A stretch of 42,353 nt of DNA from Psychromonas sp. (GTDB taxonomy: Bacteria; Pseudomonadota; Gammaproteobacteria; Enterobacterales; Psychromonadaceae). Under the pieces are notes generated by a model. The model saw nothing but the letters and a program-made list of their open reading frames with translations. It made no database searches and was not told where the DNA came from. Both the position numbers and the translations under genes were made by a program. Location of the stretch: assembly GCA_013619145.1 (NCBI GenBank), contig JABXKR010000182.1, positions 1 through 42,353 on the forward strand. Reading direction: 5' to 3'. Below, piece after piece: positions 18,406 through 26,389 of the stretch (its first letter is position 1; the number at the start of each line of letters is the position of its first letter).

Positions 18406-19542
18406 ATGGCAGGCGTTGTATTAAAAAAAATAACTAAAGCATTTGGTGATGTTGTTGTACAAAAAGATGTTGACCTAGAAATTATTGATGGCGAGTTTAT
18501 CGCATTTGTTGGCCCATCAGGTTGTGGTAAAACAACGTTATTACGCATGATTGCGGGTTTAGAAGATATCACATCAGGTGATCTCTATATTGATGGAGCG
18601 CGTGTGAACGATACACCTCCATCACAGCGTTCAATTAGCATGGTTTTTCAATCTTATGCACTTTATCCGCATTTAAACCTAAAGGACAATATGACTTTTG
18701 GTTTACGTTTAGCTAAAACCCCAGAAGCGGAAATCCAAGAACGTCTTGATTACGCATCATCAATTTTACAATTGGGTTCGCAATTACATAAAAAACCAAA
18801 AGAGTTATCAGGTGGCCAACAACAACGTGTTGCTATCGGTCGTACTTTGGTTAACCGACCAAAAGTACTGCTATTTGATGAGCCTCTTTCAAATCTAGAT
18901 GCATCGTTACGTGTACAGATGCGTATTGAGATTACAAAACTACACAAACGTCTTAATTCAACCATGGTTTATGTAACGCACGATCAGGTTGAAGCGATGA
19001 CGATGGCAGATCGAATCGTCGTATTGCAAAACGGCAAAGTTGCACAAGTAGGTACACCGCTTGAGTTATACCACAATCCGGAAAACCTTTTTGTTGCAGG
19101 CTTTATCGGCTCTCCTAAAATGAACTTCGTGAAAGCTAAAGTGCTTGAATTAACTGACCAAGGCGTTATTGTTGAATTAGCAAACAAAGCGCCATTAACA
19201 GTACAAGTTGAGCATGACACATTAAAAGTTGGAGATGCCGTTACTGTTGGTATTCGTCCAGAGCATGTCGATACGTCATGTTCAACCCAGTGTGGTGACG
19301 GCAGTGCAGACGGTTGCTTTACAGGTGAAATTCAAGTACTTGAGCAGCTCGGTCATGAAACACAAATTTACGTAGAAGCAAAAGATATTGAAAGTGATTT
19401 GATCATCCGTTATTTTGATGTTGCAGAGATAGCACTTGAGCAGGAATTTGCCTTCAAATTCCCTGCAGAGCGTTGTCATCTATTCAAAGAAGATGGAACG
19501 GCTTGCAAACGTACCTTCAAAGAGATTGGTAGTAAATTATAA
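18406..19542 (+). CDS. malK: Maltose/maltodextrin ABC transporter ATPase MalK
   Basis: The product is 378 aa (E. coli 371). Walker A is GPSGCGKTT (about 37-45), the Q-loop is [10 protein letters not shown], the signature is LSGGQQQRV (about 136-144), Walker B is [12 protein letters not shown] and the switch His is in [15 protein letters not shown]. The C-terminal regulatory OB-type domain (about 240-378) with VGIRPEHVD is the part that in MalK binds MalT and EIIA-Glc. The dimer powers MalFG. It stands alone, with no lamB or malM after it: a terminator follows at once, unlike E. coli malK-lamB-malM. Confidence 0.96.
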   Translation: MAGVVLKKITKAFGDVVVQKDVDLEIIDGEFIAFVGPSGCGKTTLLRMIAGLEDITSGDLYIDGARVNDTPPSQRSISMVFQSYALYPHLNLKDNMTFGLRLAKTPEAEIQERLDYASSILQLGSQLHKKPKELSGGQQQRVAIGRTLVNRPKVLLFDEPLSNLDASLRVQMRIEITKLHKRLNSTMVYVTHDQVEAMTMADRIVVLQNGKVAQVGTPLELYHNPENLFVAGFIGSPKMNFVKAKVLELTDQGVIVELANKAPLTVQVEHDTLKVGDAVTVGIRPEHVDTSCSTQCGDGSADGCFTGEIQVLEQLGHETQIYVEAKDIESDLIIRYFDVAEIALEQEFAFKFPAERCHLFKEDGTACKRTFKEIGSKL

Positions 19543-19548
19543 AACAGT

Positions 19549-19578
19549 AAATAGGAGCCTAAGGGCTCCTATTTTTTT
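19549..19578 (+). terminator. malK terminator
   Basis: A 10-bp perfect stem AATAGGAGCC/GGCTCCTATT with a TAAG loop leads into seven T. It begins 7 bp after the malK stop. Confidence 0.93.
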
Positions 19579-19608
19579 GCCTGAAATAAATAAAAACAGT
19601 CTACTTGT

Positions 19609-19654
19609 TATACCCAAACCACATGAAGATGCATCTTCACATGGTTTGGGTATA
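19609..19654. repeat. 46-bp near-perfect palindrome of the TATACCC family
   Basis: The two halves pair at 21 of 23 positions around a central ATGCAT. Each outer end reads TATACCCAAACCA inward. The half-site ends in GAAGATGC, like the ends of the elements at 7105-7328 and 11029-11067. It looks like a collapsed copy in which the two ends abut. It lies between the convergent malK and murI genes and could also act as a transcript 3' end for murI. Confidence 0.75.
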
Positions 19655-19667
19655 TATCTCTTTGCCA

Positions 19668-20480
19668 TTAAAGATGCGCATAATAATCTAACGATTTAAA
19701 TCCGTAAGCTAAAAAACGGGTCTGCAACGCTTTTAATTTTTCACTTAGCTCTATCTCATAAGCCTTCGTGTAATAAGCTCGGTGCTGATTTGAAAATGGA
19801 CTTCTATTATCTCTTCCAAGCAGCTGGTAAACACGGTTTGCAATTGCTTTACCTGAATCCACCAATTGCACCCTGTTTTGAAAACAGCTAGCGATTTCAT
19901 TTTTTAATAATGGGAAATGGGTACAGCCTAACACTAAGGTATCAGGCTTTTCCTGCAACGCGAGCCAAGGCTCAAGCACCTTTTGTAAACGCTTTTTATC
20001 AACCTCTAAACCTTGCAGTTTTTCTTCAGCTAATTTAACTAACTCTGTCGAACCTATTTTTAATACTTCGATATCTGCGGCAAATTCATTAATTAATAAT
20101 GTAGTGTAATTTCGTTTTATCGTAGCTGGTGTCGCTAATAAACCTATCACACCATTTTTTGTTAATTGCGCAGCAGGTTTAATCGCAGGTACCACCCCGA
20201 CAACAGGAATCAAAAAGTGGGCTCGTAATGCCTGTAATGCGACCGTGCTTGCTGAATTGCAGGCGATAATAATCAGATCAATATTTTGTTTTTTTACAAA
20301 AGAGAGCAGTAATTCTGTTAAATGATTAATTAAGAAATCATCATCTAACTCTCCATAAGGAAAATACTCATTATCAAACAGATAAAAACAATTGATATTG
20401 GCAGTTTGTTGTATCACTTCATGAAAAACGGATAAACCACCTACCCCAGAATCAAAAATTAAAACCTGTTTTGCAGCCAT
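19668..20480 (-). CDS. murI: Glutamate racemase
   Basis: The product is 270 aa. It makes D-glutamate for peptidoglycan synthesis in the cytoplasm. The N-terminal FDSGVGGLSV (about 9-18) and the two catalytic cysteines, Cys74 in ACNSAS and Cys186 in LGCTHFPLL, are intact. The family start MAAKQVLIFDSGVGG supports the ATG. It is divergent from trmA with 127 bp between starts. In E. coli btuB lies between murI and trmA; here btuB is absent. The gene ends 14 bp from the palindrome at 19609-19654. Confidence 0.96.
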   Translation of the reverse strand: MAAKQVLIFDSGVGGLSVFHEVIQQTANINCFYLFDNEYFPYGELDDDFLINHLTELLLSFVKKQNIDLIIIACNSASTVALQALRAHFLIPVVGVVPAIKPAAQLTKNGVIGLLATPATIKRNYTTLLINEFAADIEVLKIGSTELVKLAEEKLQGLEVDKKRLQKVLEPWLALQEKPDTLVLGCTHFPLLKNEIASCFQNRVQLVDSGKAIANRVYQLLGRDNRSPFSNQHRAYYTKAYEIELSEKLKALQTRFLAYGFKSLDYYAHL

Positions 20481-20607
20481 TCTTAAATCACCAATATTTA
20501 TAAACAGACAGTATTTTAACCTGTATAGGAAATAAAATGAATTTATCTGGTCAAGTTGCTAAGGCTACTTTAAAATTCAGCCCAATTACTACACTAATGA
20601 GGTTAAA

Positions 20608-21705
20608 ATGAGTCTGCAATTTGTCGATCCAGATAATTACGAAAAACAGTTAAATGCTAAAAAAGAGCAATTTAACAAACAATTTGCGACATTTAACCTG
20701 CCTGCGCTAGAATGTTTTGATTCACCTAAGCAAAATTACCGTATGCGCTCAGAGTTTCGAGTATGGCATGACGGCGATGATCTTTATTACATTATGTTTG
20801 ATAAGGAAACTAAACAAAAAATTCGTGTTGATCAATTTCCGCCAGCAAGCTCACTGATTAATGCGTTAATGCCACAGCTAATAAATCTTTTAAAATCAGC
20901 CGATATTTTACGCCGAAAATTATTCCAAGTTGATTTTCTATCCAGCTTAAGCGGGCAAGTTATTGTTAGTTTACTTTACCATAAGCAGTTAGATGATAAC
21001 TGGTTAGCAGAGGCAAACCGTATTAAAGCGGAGTTATCGAAACAGTTTGATATCAATTTCATCGGTCGCGCTAAAAAGCAGAAAGTATTGCTAGATCAAG
21101 ATTATGTTGTTGAAGAATTAGATGTTGACGGCAACAAACTGTTTTATCAACAAATTGAAAATAGTTTTACCCAGCCTAATGCTATCGTCTCAGTAAAGAT
21201 GCTTGAATGGGCTATCGACTGTACGCGCAACAGCCAAGGAGACCTGCTGGAGCTTTACTGTGGTAACGGTAACTTCTCACTGGCATTAGCAAAAAACTTC
21301 AATAAAGTATTAGCCACTGAAATAGCCAAACCATCAGTGCACTCTGCACAGTTTAATATCGCTAAAAACAATATTGATAATGTCACAATTATCCGTATGT
21401 CAGCAGAAGAGTTTACCCAAGCTATTAATGGTGTACGTGAATTTAACCGTTTAGAAGGCATTAATTTAAGCGATTATCAGTGTAATACTATTTTTGTAGA
21501 TCCACCACGTTCGGGCCTTGATGATGAAACGGTGAAGATGGTACAAAATTACGACAATATTTTATATATCAGCTGTAATCCAGATACCTTACATAACAAT
21601 CTTGAACTGTTTAATGAAACACATTTCGTTAAACGTTTTGCTTTGTTTGATCAGTTCCCGTATACCCATCATACAGAAGCGGGTGTTTATTTAGTGAGAC
21701 GATAA
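20608..21705 (+). CDS. trmA: tRNA (uracil-5-)-methyltransferase TrmA
   Basis: The product is 365 aa (E. coli 366). It forms m5U54 in the T-loop of tRNA using S-adenosylmethionine. The N-terminal [21 protein letters not shown] is typical of TrmA and there is no TRAM domain, which separates it from RlmC/RlmD. The SAM site is [15 protein letters not shown] (about 213-227). The motif [10 protein letters not shown] and the nucleophilic Cys in ISCNPDTL (about 322-329) are present, and the Glu general base is in [12 protein letters not shown] at the C-terminus. The last 39 nt of this gene are repeated five more times in the array immediately downstream. Confidence 0.96.
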   Translation: MSLQFVDPDNYEKQLNAKKEQFNKQFATFNLPALECFDSPKQNYRMRSEFRVWHDGDDLYYIMFDKETKQKIRVDQFPPASSLINALMPQLINLLKSADILRRKLFQVDFLSSLSGQVIVSLLYHKQLDDNWLAEANRIKAELSKQFDINFIGRAKKQKVLLDQDYVVEELDVDGNKLFYQQIENSFTQPNAIVSVKMLEWAIDCTRNSQGDLLELYCGNGNFSLALAKNFNKVLATEIAKPSVHSAQFNIAKNNIDNVTIIRMSAEEFTQAINGVREFNRLEGINLSDYQCNTIFVDPPRSGLDDETVKMVQNYDNILYISCNPDTLHNNLELFNETHFVKRFALFDQFPYTHHTEAGVYLVRR

Positions 21706-22305
21706 AGTGATAGAAAACGTTTACAAACGTTTTGCACTACACCTTAACGAAAGTTGATCAGTTCCCGCGGCACCTTCAAACAGGCACATCATACTGAAGC
21801 TGGTGTTTATTTAGTGAGACGATAAAGGGCAGGAAAACGTTTATAAACGTTTTGCACTATACCTTAACGTAAGTTGATCAGCTCCCGCTGCACCTTAAAA
21901 CAGGCACATCATACTGAAGCGGGTGTTTATTTAGTGAGACGATAAAGTGATAGAAAACGTTTACAAACGTTTTGCACTACACCTTAACGAAAGTTGATCA
22001 GTTCCCGCGGTACCTTCAAACAGGCACATCATACTGAAGCTGGTGTTTATTTAGTGAGACGATAACGTGATAGAAAATGTTTACAAACGTTTTGCACTAC
22101 ACCTTAACGTAAGTTGATCAGTTTCCGCTGCACCTTAAAACAGGCACATCATACTGAAGCTGGTGTTTATTTAGTGAGACGATAACGTGATAGAAAATGT
22201 TTACAAACGTTTTGCACGACACCTTAACGAAAGTTGATCAGTTTCCGCTGCACCTTCAAACAGGCACATCATACTGAAGCGGGTGTTTATTTAGTAAGAC
22301 GATAG
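21667..22305 (+). repeat. 120-bp tandem array built on the 3' end of trmA, six copies
   Basis: A block of 39 nt that encodes [12 protein letters not shown]-stop begins at 21667 (inside trmA), 21787, 21907, 22027, 22147 and 22267, an exact 120-bp period. Between copies lie a palindrome AAAACGTTTACAAACGTTTT (first at 21714) and a copy of trmA sequence GTTGATCAGTTCCCG. Copies 1 and 3 are nearly identical in their spacer while copy 2 differs, which suggests duplication of a 240-bp double unit. Only the first copy is part of a gene. The rest has stop codons after each block and is not coding. Confidence 0.93.
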
Positions 22306-22312
22306 TTTTTAT

Positions 22313-22335
22313 TGAAGCGCTTAAAAAGTGCTTCA
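22313..22335. other. Hairpin at the end of the trmA array
   Basis: TGAAGCGCTT and AAGTGCTTCA pair over 10 bp (one G-T) with an AAA loop. There is no T tract on either strand, so it may be an mRNA end stabiliser rather than a full terminator for trmA or the convergent gene at 22409. Confidence 0.5.
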
Positions 22336-22352
22336 TGCCACCTCTAAATAAG

Positions 22353-22390
22353 CAGTTTCCCTGCACTAGCTGCTGTTTATTTGCGAGATA
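22353..22390 (+). repeat. Decayed extra copy of the 120-bp repeat
   Basis: The segment CAGTTTCCCTGCAC followed by GCTGCTGTTTATTTGCGAGATAC aligns with CAGTTTCCGCTGCAC...GCTGGTGTTTATTTAGTGAGACGAT of the array, with an internal deletion and substitutions. It suggests the array was once longer. Confidence 0.5.
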
Positions 22391-22408
22391 CTAAGAGTCG
22401 CAAATAAG

Positions 22409-23236
22409 TCACTGTGCTTTAATATATGAGCCAATAACCGTTACTGGATATTGGCTTTTTATTTGCTGTAATGCCTGCTTAACATTTGCATCTAAGTGGT
22501 GTCCATCGATATCAATAAAGAAGTGATATTTACCAAGTTGAGATTTAGTTGGACGTGACATAATCGAGGTGAGATTTACTTTCTGAAGAGCAAACGCATT
22601 AATAATATTACCCAATACTCCAGGGCAATCATTTTCATTTTTTACCACTAACGAAGTTTTGTAATGCTTATCAAGCAAGCGATCTTGTGCTTGATTGCTG
22701 ATCACTAAAAACCGAGTTTGGTTATTCTCATAATTAGTGACATTATTTTTAATTAAACTGCCCTTTTCAGCCAGAGTCAAAGCATGCTGAGGAATAATAG
22801 CTCCAGCCCCTTTCCCCTGTTTCTGCGCAAGTACTAACGACTCAATATTACTTTGTGTATTGTGTACATTGATATTCTGTAATCTGTTAATAAATTCAGA
22901 GCATTGTCCATGTGCAACAAACTGCACATAAAGATCAGTCAATTGCGATAAATCATCGCAGTAACCAACAAAAGAGAATTGAATCGGTAAAAGTAATTCA
23001 GAGATAACCACAAGATCGGTATCGAGCAGATGATCTAATACAACTTGAACATATCCTTCCGACAAGTTTTCAATCGGCAGTACACCGATTTCACACTCTT
23101 TACCAATCGCTTTAAATGTATCAGACAGGCTAGTAAAATATTGAATCTCAAAAGGGATATCTTGGCTTTTTACGTATTGCTGAGTTGCCAAATCTGAAAA
23201 CGTTTCTTTAGGACCAAGCGTAGCAATTTTAGGCAT
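22409..23236 (-). CDS. Prephenate dehydratase-like protein with ACT domain
   Basis: The product is 275 aa: a prephenate dehydratase-type domain (about 1-180) and an ACT domain (about 193-270), with no chorismate mutase domain. The family would convert prephenate to phenylpyruvate for Phe synthesis. The T-R-F motif (174-176) that carries the key Thr is kept. Three other motifs deviate: GPKETFS at 8-14 (G of GPxG[TS][FY]S replaced by Glu), PIENLSEG at 54-61 (S/T after PIEN replaced by Leu) and MSRP at 226-229 (Glu of the Phe-binding ESRP replaced). It may be an enzyme with altered feedback control or a non-canonical paralogue. Gammaproteobacterial Phe synthesis usually uses the bifunctional PheA. 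Confidence 0.75.
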   Translation of the reverse strand: MPKIATLGPKETFSDLATQQYVKSQDIPFEIQYFTSLSDTFKAIGKECEIGVLPIENLSEGYVQVVLDHLLDTDLVVISELLLPIQFSFVGYCDDLSQLTDLYVQFVAHGQCSEFINRLQNINVHNTQSNIESLVLAQKQGKGAGAIIPQHALTLAEKGSLIKNNVTNYENNQTRFLVISNQAQDRLLDKHYKTSLVVKNENDCPGVLGNIINAFALQKVNLTSIMSRPTKSQLGKYHFFIDIDGHHLDANVKQALQQIKSQYPVTVIGSYIKAQ

Positions 23237-23283
23237 GAGACACCGAATTGTAATAAAAATAAGGAATTAAAGAGGAGAAACAA

Positions 23284-23310
23284 AAAAGGTGAGCTTATGG
23301 CTCACCTTTT
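23284..23310 (-). terminator. rpoH terminator
   Basis: A GGTGAGC/GCTCACC stem with a 5-nt loop is flanked by A and T tracts on both sides. It lies 4 bp beyond the rpoH stop and is symmetrical enough to work in both directions. Confidence 0.93.
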
Positions 23311-23313
23311 TCT

Positions 23314-24168
23314 TTATGCTAAATCCATGTTCGATTGAAGCTTTTTAATTGCATTCGCTTCTAGTTGGCGAACACGCTCAGCTGAAACGTTATATCGCGA
23401 CGCTAAATCTTGCAAGGTTGCCTTGGGCTCACTTAACCAACGAGAGCTAACAATATCTTGGCTTCGCTCATCAAGCTGAGATAATGCAGAATAAAGTTTA
23501 GTCTTCAGATGTAACTGCGAATTTTCAGCTTCCACTGTAACCGCAACATCTGCGCTTTTATCTTCAAGATATTGAACAGGGGCAAAATTATCGTCGTCAT
23601 CAGAATCACCCGCAGTTAAATCAAAGGACTGATCTTGCCCATTTAAGCGGGATTCCATTTCCAGCACATCTGTGGTGCTAACATTTAAATTTTCAGCAAC
23701 CGTTGCCACTTCATCATGACTAAACCAACCAAGACGCTTCTTTGCTTTTCGAAGATTAAAAAACAATTTACGTTGTGCTTTAGTTGTCGCAACTTTTACC
23801 ATACGCCAGTTACGAATAACATATTCATGAATTTCAGCTTTTATCCAATGCACCGCAAAAGAAACCAAACGAACCCCCACAGAGGGATCAAAACGTTTAA
23901 CCGCTTTCATTAAACCAATATTACCTTCTTGGATTAAATCGGCTTGTGGCAAACCATAACCCGCATAACTTTTAGCTACATATGCAACAAAACGTAAATG
24001 CGACATAACCAATTTTTTCGCAGCGTCTAAATCACCATCATTAAATAAGCGTTCCGCAAGCTCTTTCTCCTCTTCTGCACTAAGCATAGAGAACTGATTG
24101 ACAGATTGAACATAGGCTCCAATACTTCCTTGAGGAACTAAACTCATTGAATCTATTGTTTTACTCAT
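23314..24168 (-). CDS. rpoH: RNA polymerase heat-shock sigma factor RpoH (sigma-32)
   Basis: The product is 284 aa, the family length. Region 2 (about 50-125) has [18 protein letters not shown] and the -10 recognising [20 protein letters not shown]. The RpoH box QRKLFFNLR at 132-140 is diagnostic for sigma-32 and separates it from RpoD and RpoS. Region 4 (about 225-280) has the [14 protein letters not shown] helix-turn-helix. It directs transcription of chaperones and proteases. As in E. coli it lies next to ftsX, here with one small gene between. Translational control by mRNA structure is expected for the family; I did not model it. Confidence 0.97.
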   Translation of the reverse strand: MSKTIDSMSLVPQGSIGAYVQSVNQFSMLSAEEEKELAERLFNDGDLDAAKKLVMSHLRFVAYVAKSYAGYGLPQADLIQEGNIGLMKAVKRFDPSVGVRLVSFAVHWIKAEIHEYVIRNWRMVKVATTKAQRKLFFNLRKAKKRLGWFSHDEVATVAENLNVSTTDVLEMESRLNGQDQSFDLTAGDSDDDDNFAPVQYLEDKSADVAVTVEAENSQLHLKTKLYSALSQLDERSQDIVSSRWLSEPKATLQDLASRYNVSAERVRQLEANAIKKLQSNMDLA

Positions 24169-24293
24169 GTTTCACCTTATTAATTTCGAATGAATGATAA
24201 AAACGTAAAATGGAAACGTAACTTGCTGTGCTTTTTGTCTAAAAACAAAGAGCTATTATATAGTACAAAATAAAAAAAAGAACAATAAAAATA

Positions 24294-24617
24294 TTAACTG
24301 GCTAGCAAAAAATTAAGGTAGTTATTATTACGTAAATAGCGTTTTAACTGACGTGATAACCAGTATTCCCCTAACATATGATCTTTTATGATACTTCGAA
24401 AATGCAGCGAATTAATGCTGACATTTATATCATCAATAACATCAAAGGTACCATAACCAATAACAGTCCCATCTAAACGAATAATAAGTAACTCAGTACA
24501 ATTATCCAACCATTCATCTTTAGATTGAATTGTATGCTGCGGCATATTCTCGTGGATCAGCGTTTGGCAAATTGGAGAAAAAACAGAGGTTAACTTAACA
24601 TCAATAATTTTATGCAT
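24294..24617 (-). CDS. Small protein between rpoH and ftsX, possible degenerate PanZ-like GNAT
   Basis: The product is 107 aa from the ATG at 24617, which has AAGAGA about 6 bp upstream; an in-frame GTG at 24659 would add 14 residues but has no site. I do not recognise it firmly. A central LLIIRLDGTVIGYGTFDV and a later INSLHFRSII...MLGEYWLSRQLKRYL recall the strand-turn-strand and the motif-A/helix order of a GNAT acetyltransferase. In E. coli the PanZ (PanM) maturation factor lies near rpoH. The protein is about 20 residues shorter than PanZ and lacks a clear R/Q-x-x-G-x-G/A loop. If related, it is diverged or truncated at the C-terminus. Confidence 0.55.
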   Translation of the reverse strand: MHKIIDVKLTSVFSPICQTLIHENMPQHTIQSKDEWLDNCTELLIIRLDGTVIGYGTFDVIDDINVSINSLHFRSIIKDHMLGEYWLSRQLKRYLRNNNYLNFLLAS

Positions 24618-24671
24618 ATTTCTCTTTTCAAATACAATGATTTTTGAGACATGCGTCACATATTACAAGCA

Positions 24672-24705
24672 AAAAAAAAGAGATCAAGTAAGATCTCTTT
24701 TTTTT
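24672..24705 (-). terminator. ftsX terminator
   Basis: GAGATC/GATCTC with a 6-nt loop is flanked by a long A tract and a long T tract, giving an A/T-extended stem. It lies about 20 bp past the ftsX stop, so the gene at 24294 and rpoH are transcribed separately. Confidence 0.92.
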
Positions 24706-24726
24706 ACACTTTATGAAAATACTAAA

Positions 24727-25716
24727 TCATTTAGGTTCGATCTTGACCAGATATTGTTTCACTGAAATATATGATGCAATAAAACCAAGGAATGTCGCAA
24801 CTGCAATTAAAATCGCCACCTCTTCCAGGTTCATAACCGAAATTTGAAACTCTACCTGATACAAGCCCATTAAACTAATTACGCCTGAGTGTAACCATTG
24901 CACTAAGCCAAATGTTAATAACCAGGCAATAAGGCCACCTAATAAACCATACCAAGCACCGACATATAAAAATGGACGTTGAATAAAGCTATTGGTTGCA
25001 CCAACTAATTTAAACACTTCAATTTCAGATCGTTGGTTTAATATATTTAAACGAATGGTATTACTGACAATCAGTAATACCGATAGCAATAATAAAACCG
25101 CAATAGCAATTACAATATCAACCACGACAGACAAAATGGCTTGCAGTTTTTCAATCCAATCAATATCGACCCTTACTAGGTCAACCCCCTGCTCTCTTTT
25201 AAGCTTAGCAACCAGCAATTTACTGCCAGCTATATTCATCGCTTGTGCGACAGGAACTACGATTAATACGTCAGGCAATGGATTTTCATCAAGATAATTC
25301 AGTGCCTTAGAAAAGCCTGACATCTCTTTAAACTCCTGCAGAGCTTGATGAGAGGTAATATGAGTAACCGCCTCGATATCGTCATATAGCCCTAACTTGT
25401 TTATCAATACTTGTATGCGTTGCTCAGAAATATCTTTTTTCAAAAACAAGCTGATTTCTGAAGCCTTATCCCACTGATCAGTTACTCGTTCAGTATTCTT
25501 GTACAGCACATGAAAAACACTTGGTAATGATAAAGCAACGCCCAGCACCAAAATAGTCATTAAGGTTGCAAAGGGTGTTTTCCATAATTCAGAGAAACTA
25601 GTGAAAATCTGCTGAAAATGTTGCTGAAAAACTGATGCGACACGCCCAAAAAATGAAACTTTGGTAATACGTGGTGAACCCGATAATACATTTTTGTCTG
25701 CTTTTTGCTTAGCCAT
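24727..25716 (-). CDS. ftsX: Cell division ABC transporter permease FtsX
   Basis: The product is 329 aa. FtsX with FtsE links divisome assembly to activation of periplasmic amidases through EnvC. There is a cytoplasmic N-terminus, a first membrane helix (FATLMTILVLGVALSLPSVF, about 51-70), a periplasmic domain (about 75-200) and three further helices at about 200-225, 250-275 and 295-320. The NQRSEIEVFKLVGATNSFI segment before the third helix is a family hallmark. Its start overlaps the end of ftsE by 8 bp, which implies translational coupling. It is the last gene of ftsY-ftsE-ftsX and is followed by a strong terminator. Confidence 0.96.
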   Translation of the reverse strand: MAKQKADKNVLSGSPRITKVSFFGRVASVFQQHFQQIFTSFSELWKTPFATLMTILVLGVALSLPSVFHVLYKNTERVTDQWDKASEISLFLKKDISEQRIQVLINKLGLYDDIEAVTHITSHQALQEFKEMSGFSKALNYLDENPLPDVLIVVPVAQAMNIAGSKLLVAKLKREQGVDLVRVDIDWIEKLQAILSVVVDIVIAIAVLLLLSVLLIVSNTIRLNILNQRSEIEVFKLVGATNSFIQRPFLYVGAWYGLLGGLIAWLLTFGLVQWLHSGVISLMGLYQVEFQISVMNLEEVAILIAVATFLGFIASYISVKQYLVKIEPK

Positions 25717-26389
25717 TGCGTTCTCTCATTAGTCCGTCATTGATCATTATTCCCTCTTTAAGGGTTAATGTGCGATAGCGCATTTTTGCAATCAAGCCTA
25801 AATCATGGGTAGCGATTAATACTGACATGCCAAATTCATTAAGTGATTCAAATAAACTTAAAATCTCTAATGATAATTTGGGGTCAAGGTTACCCGTTGG
25901 TTCATCGGCCAGTAATAATGGGGGCTGGTTAATAATTGCACGTGCAATACCAACTCTCTGCTGCTCACCACCAGAGAGGTGAATCGGCGCATAATCTTCT
26001 TTGCCTGACAACCCGACTTTATCAAGTGCGACTAAACTGCGGCGCTTAATTTCATATTGATTATAGCCTTCTATTAATAGTGGCAAACCAACATTTTCTA
26101 ATACCGTTCGATTCATTAATAAACGGTGATCTTGAAAGATCATGCCAATGTGACGACGCATATAAGGAATATCATTACCTTTAATATGGCTTATATCATT
26201 ACCATTTAAGACAATTCGCCCCGTTGTTGGTCGCTCCATCAAGCTAATTAATTTTAATAACGTACTTTTACCTGAGCCTGAGTGGCCCGTTAAAAAAGCC
26301 ATTTCACCTTGTTTTAAGTGAAAATCTACCTCTTTTAATGCGCTGAAATTTCCAGCATAAACTTTACTGACCTCTTCAAATAAAATCAT
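25709..26389 (-). CDS. ftsE: Cell division ATP-binding protein FtsE
   Basis: The product is 226 aa (E. coli 222). Walker A is GHSGSGKST (about 35-43), the signature is LSGGEQQRVGIARA (about 137-150), Walker B is LLLADEPTGNLD and the switch His is in ATHDLGLI. It is the ATPase subunit of FtsEX. Its ATG overlaps the ftsY stop by one base (TAATG), and its end overlaps the ftsX start by 8 bp, so the three genes are translationally coupled. Confidence 0.97.
   Translation of the reverse strand: MILFEEVSKVYAGNFSALKEVDFHLKQGEMAFLTGHSGSGKSTLLKLISLMERPTTGRIVLNGNDISHIKGNDIPYMRRHIGMIFQDHRLLMNRTVLENVGLPLLIEGYNQYEIKRRSLVALDKVGLSGKEDYAPIHLSGGEQQRVGIARAIINQPPLLLADEPTGNLDPKLSLEILSLFESLNEFGMSVLIATHDLGLIAKMRYRTLTLKEGIMINDGLMRERNG

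Noticed and set aside
21751-21764. FNR-like or repressor TTGATCA sites in the trmA array
   Set aside because: TTGATCAG is copied from the trmA coding sequence (FDQFP codons), so its repetition needs no regulator.
21667-22305. Possible CRISPR array
   Set aside because: The repeat is a full 120-bp tandem unit with no variable spacers and no cas genes; it derives from the trmA 3' end.
24618-24659. Upstream GTG start for the small gene next to rpoH
   Set aside because: No ribosome binding site before the GTG; the ATG at 24617 has AAGAGA at proper distance.
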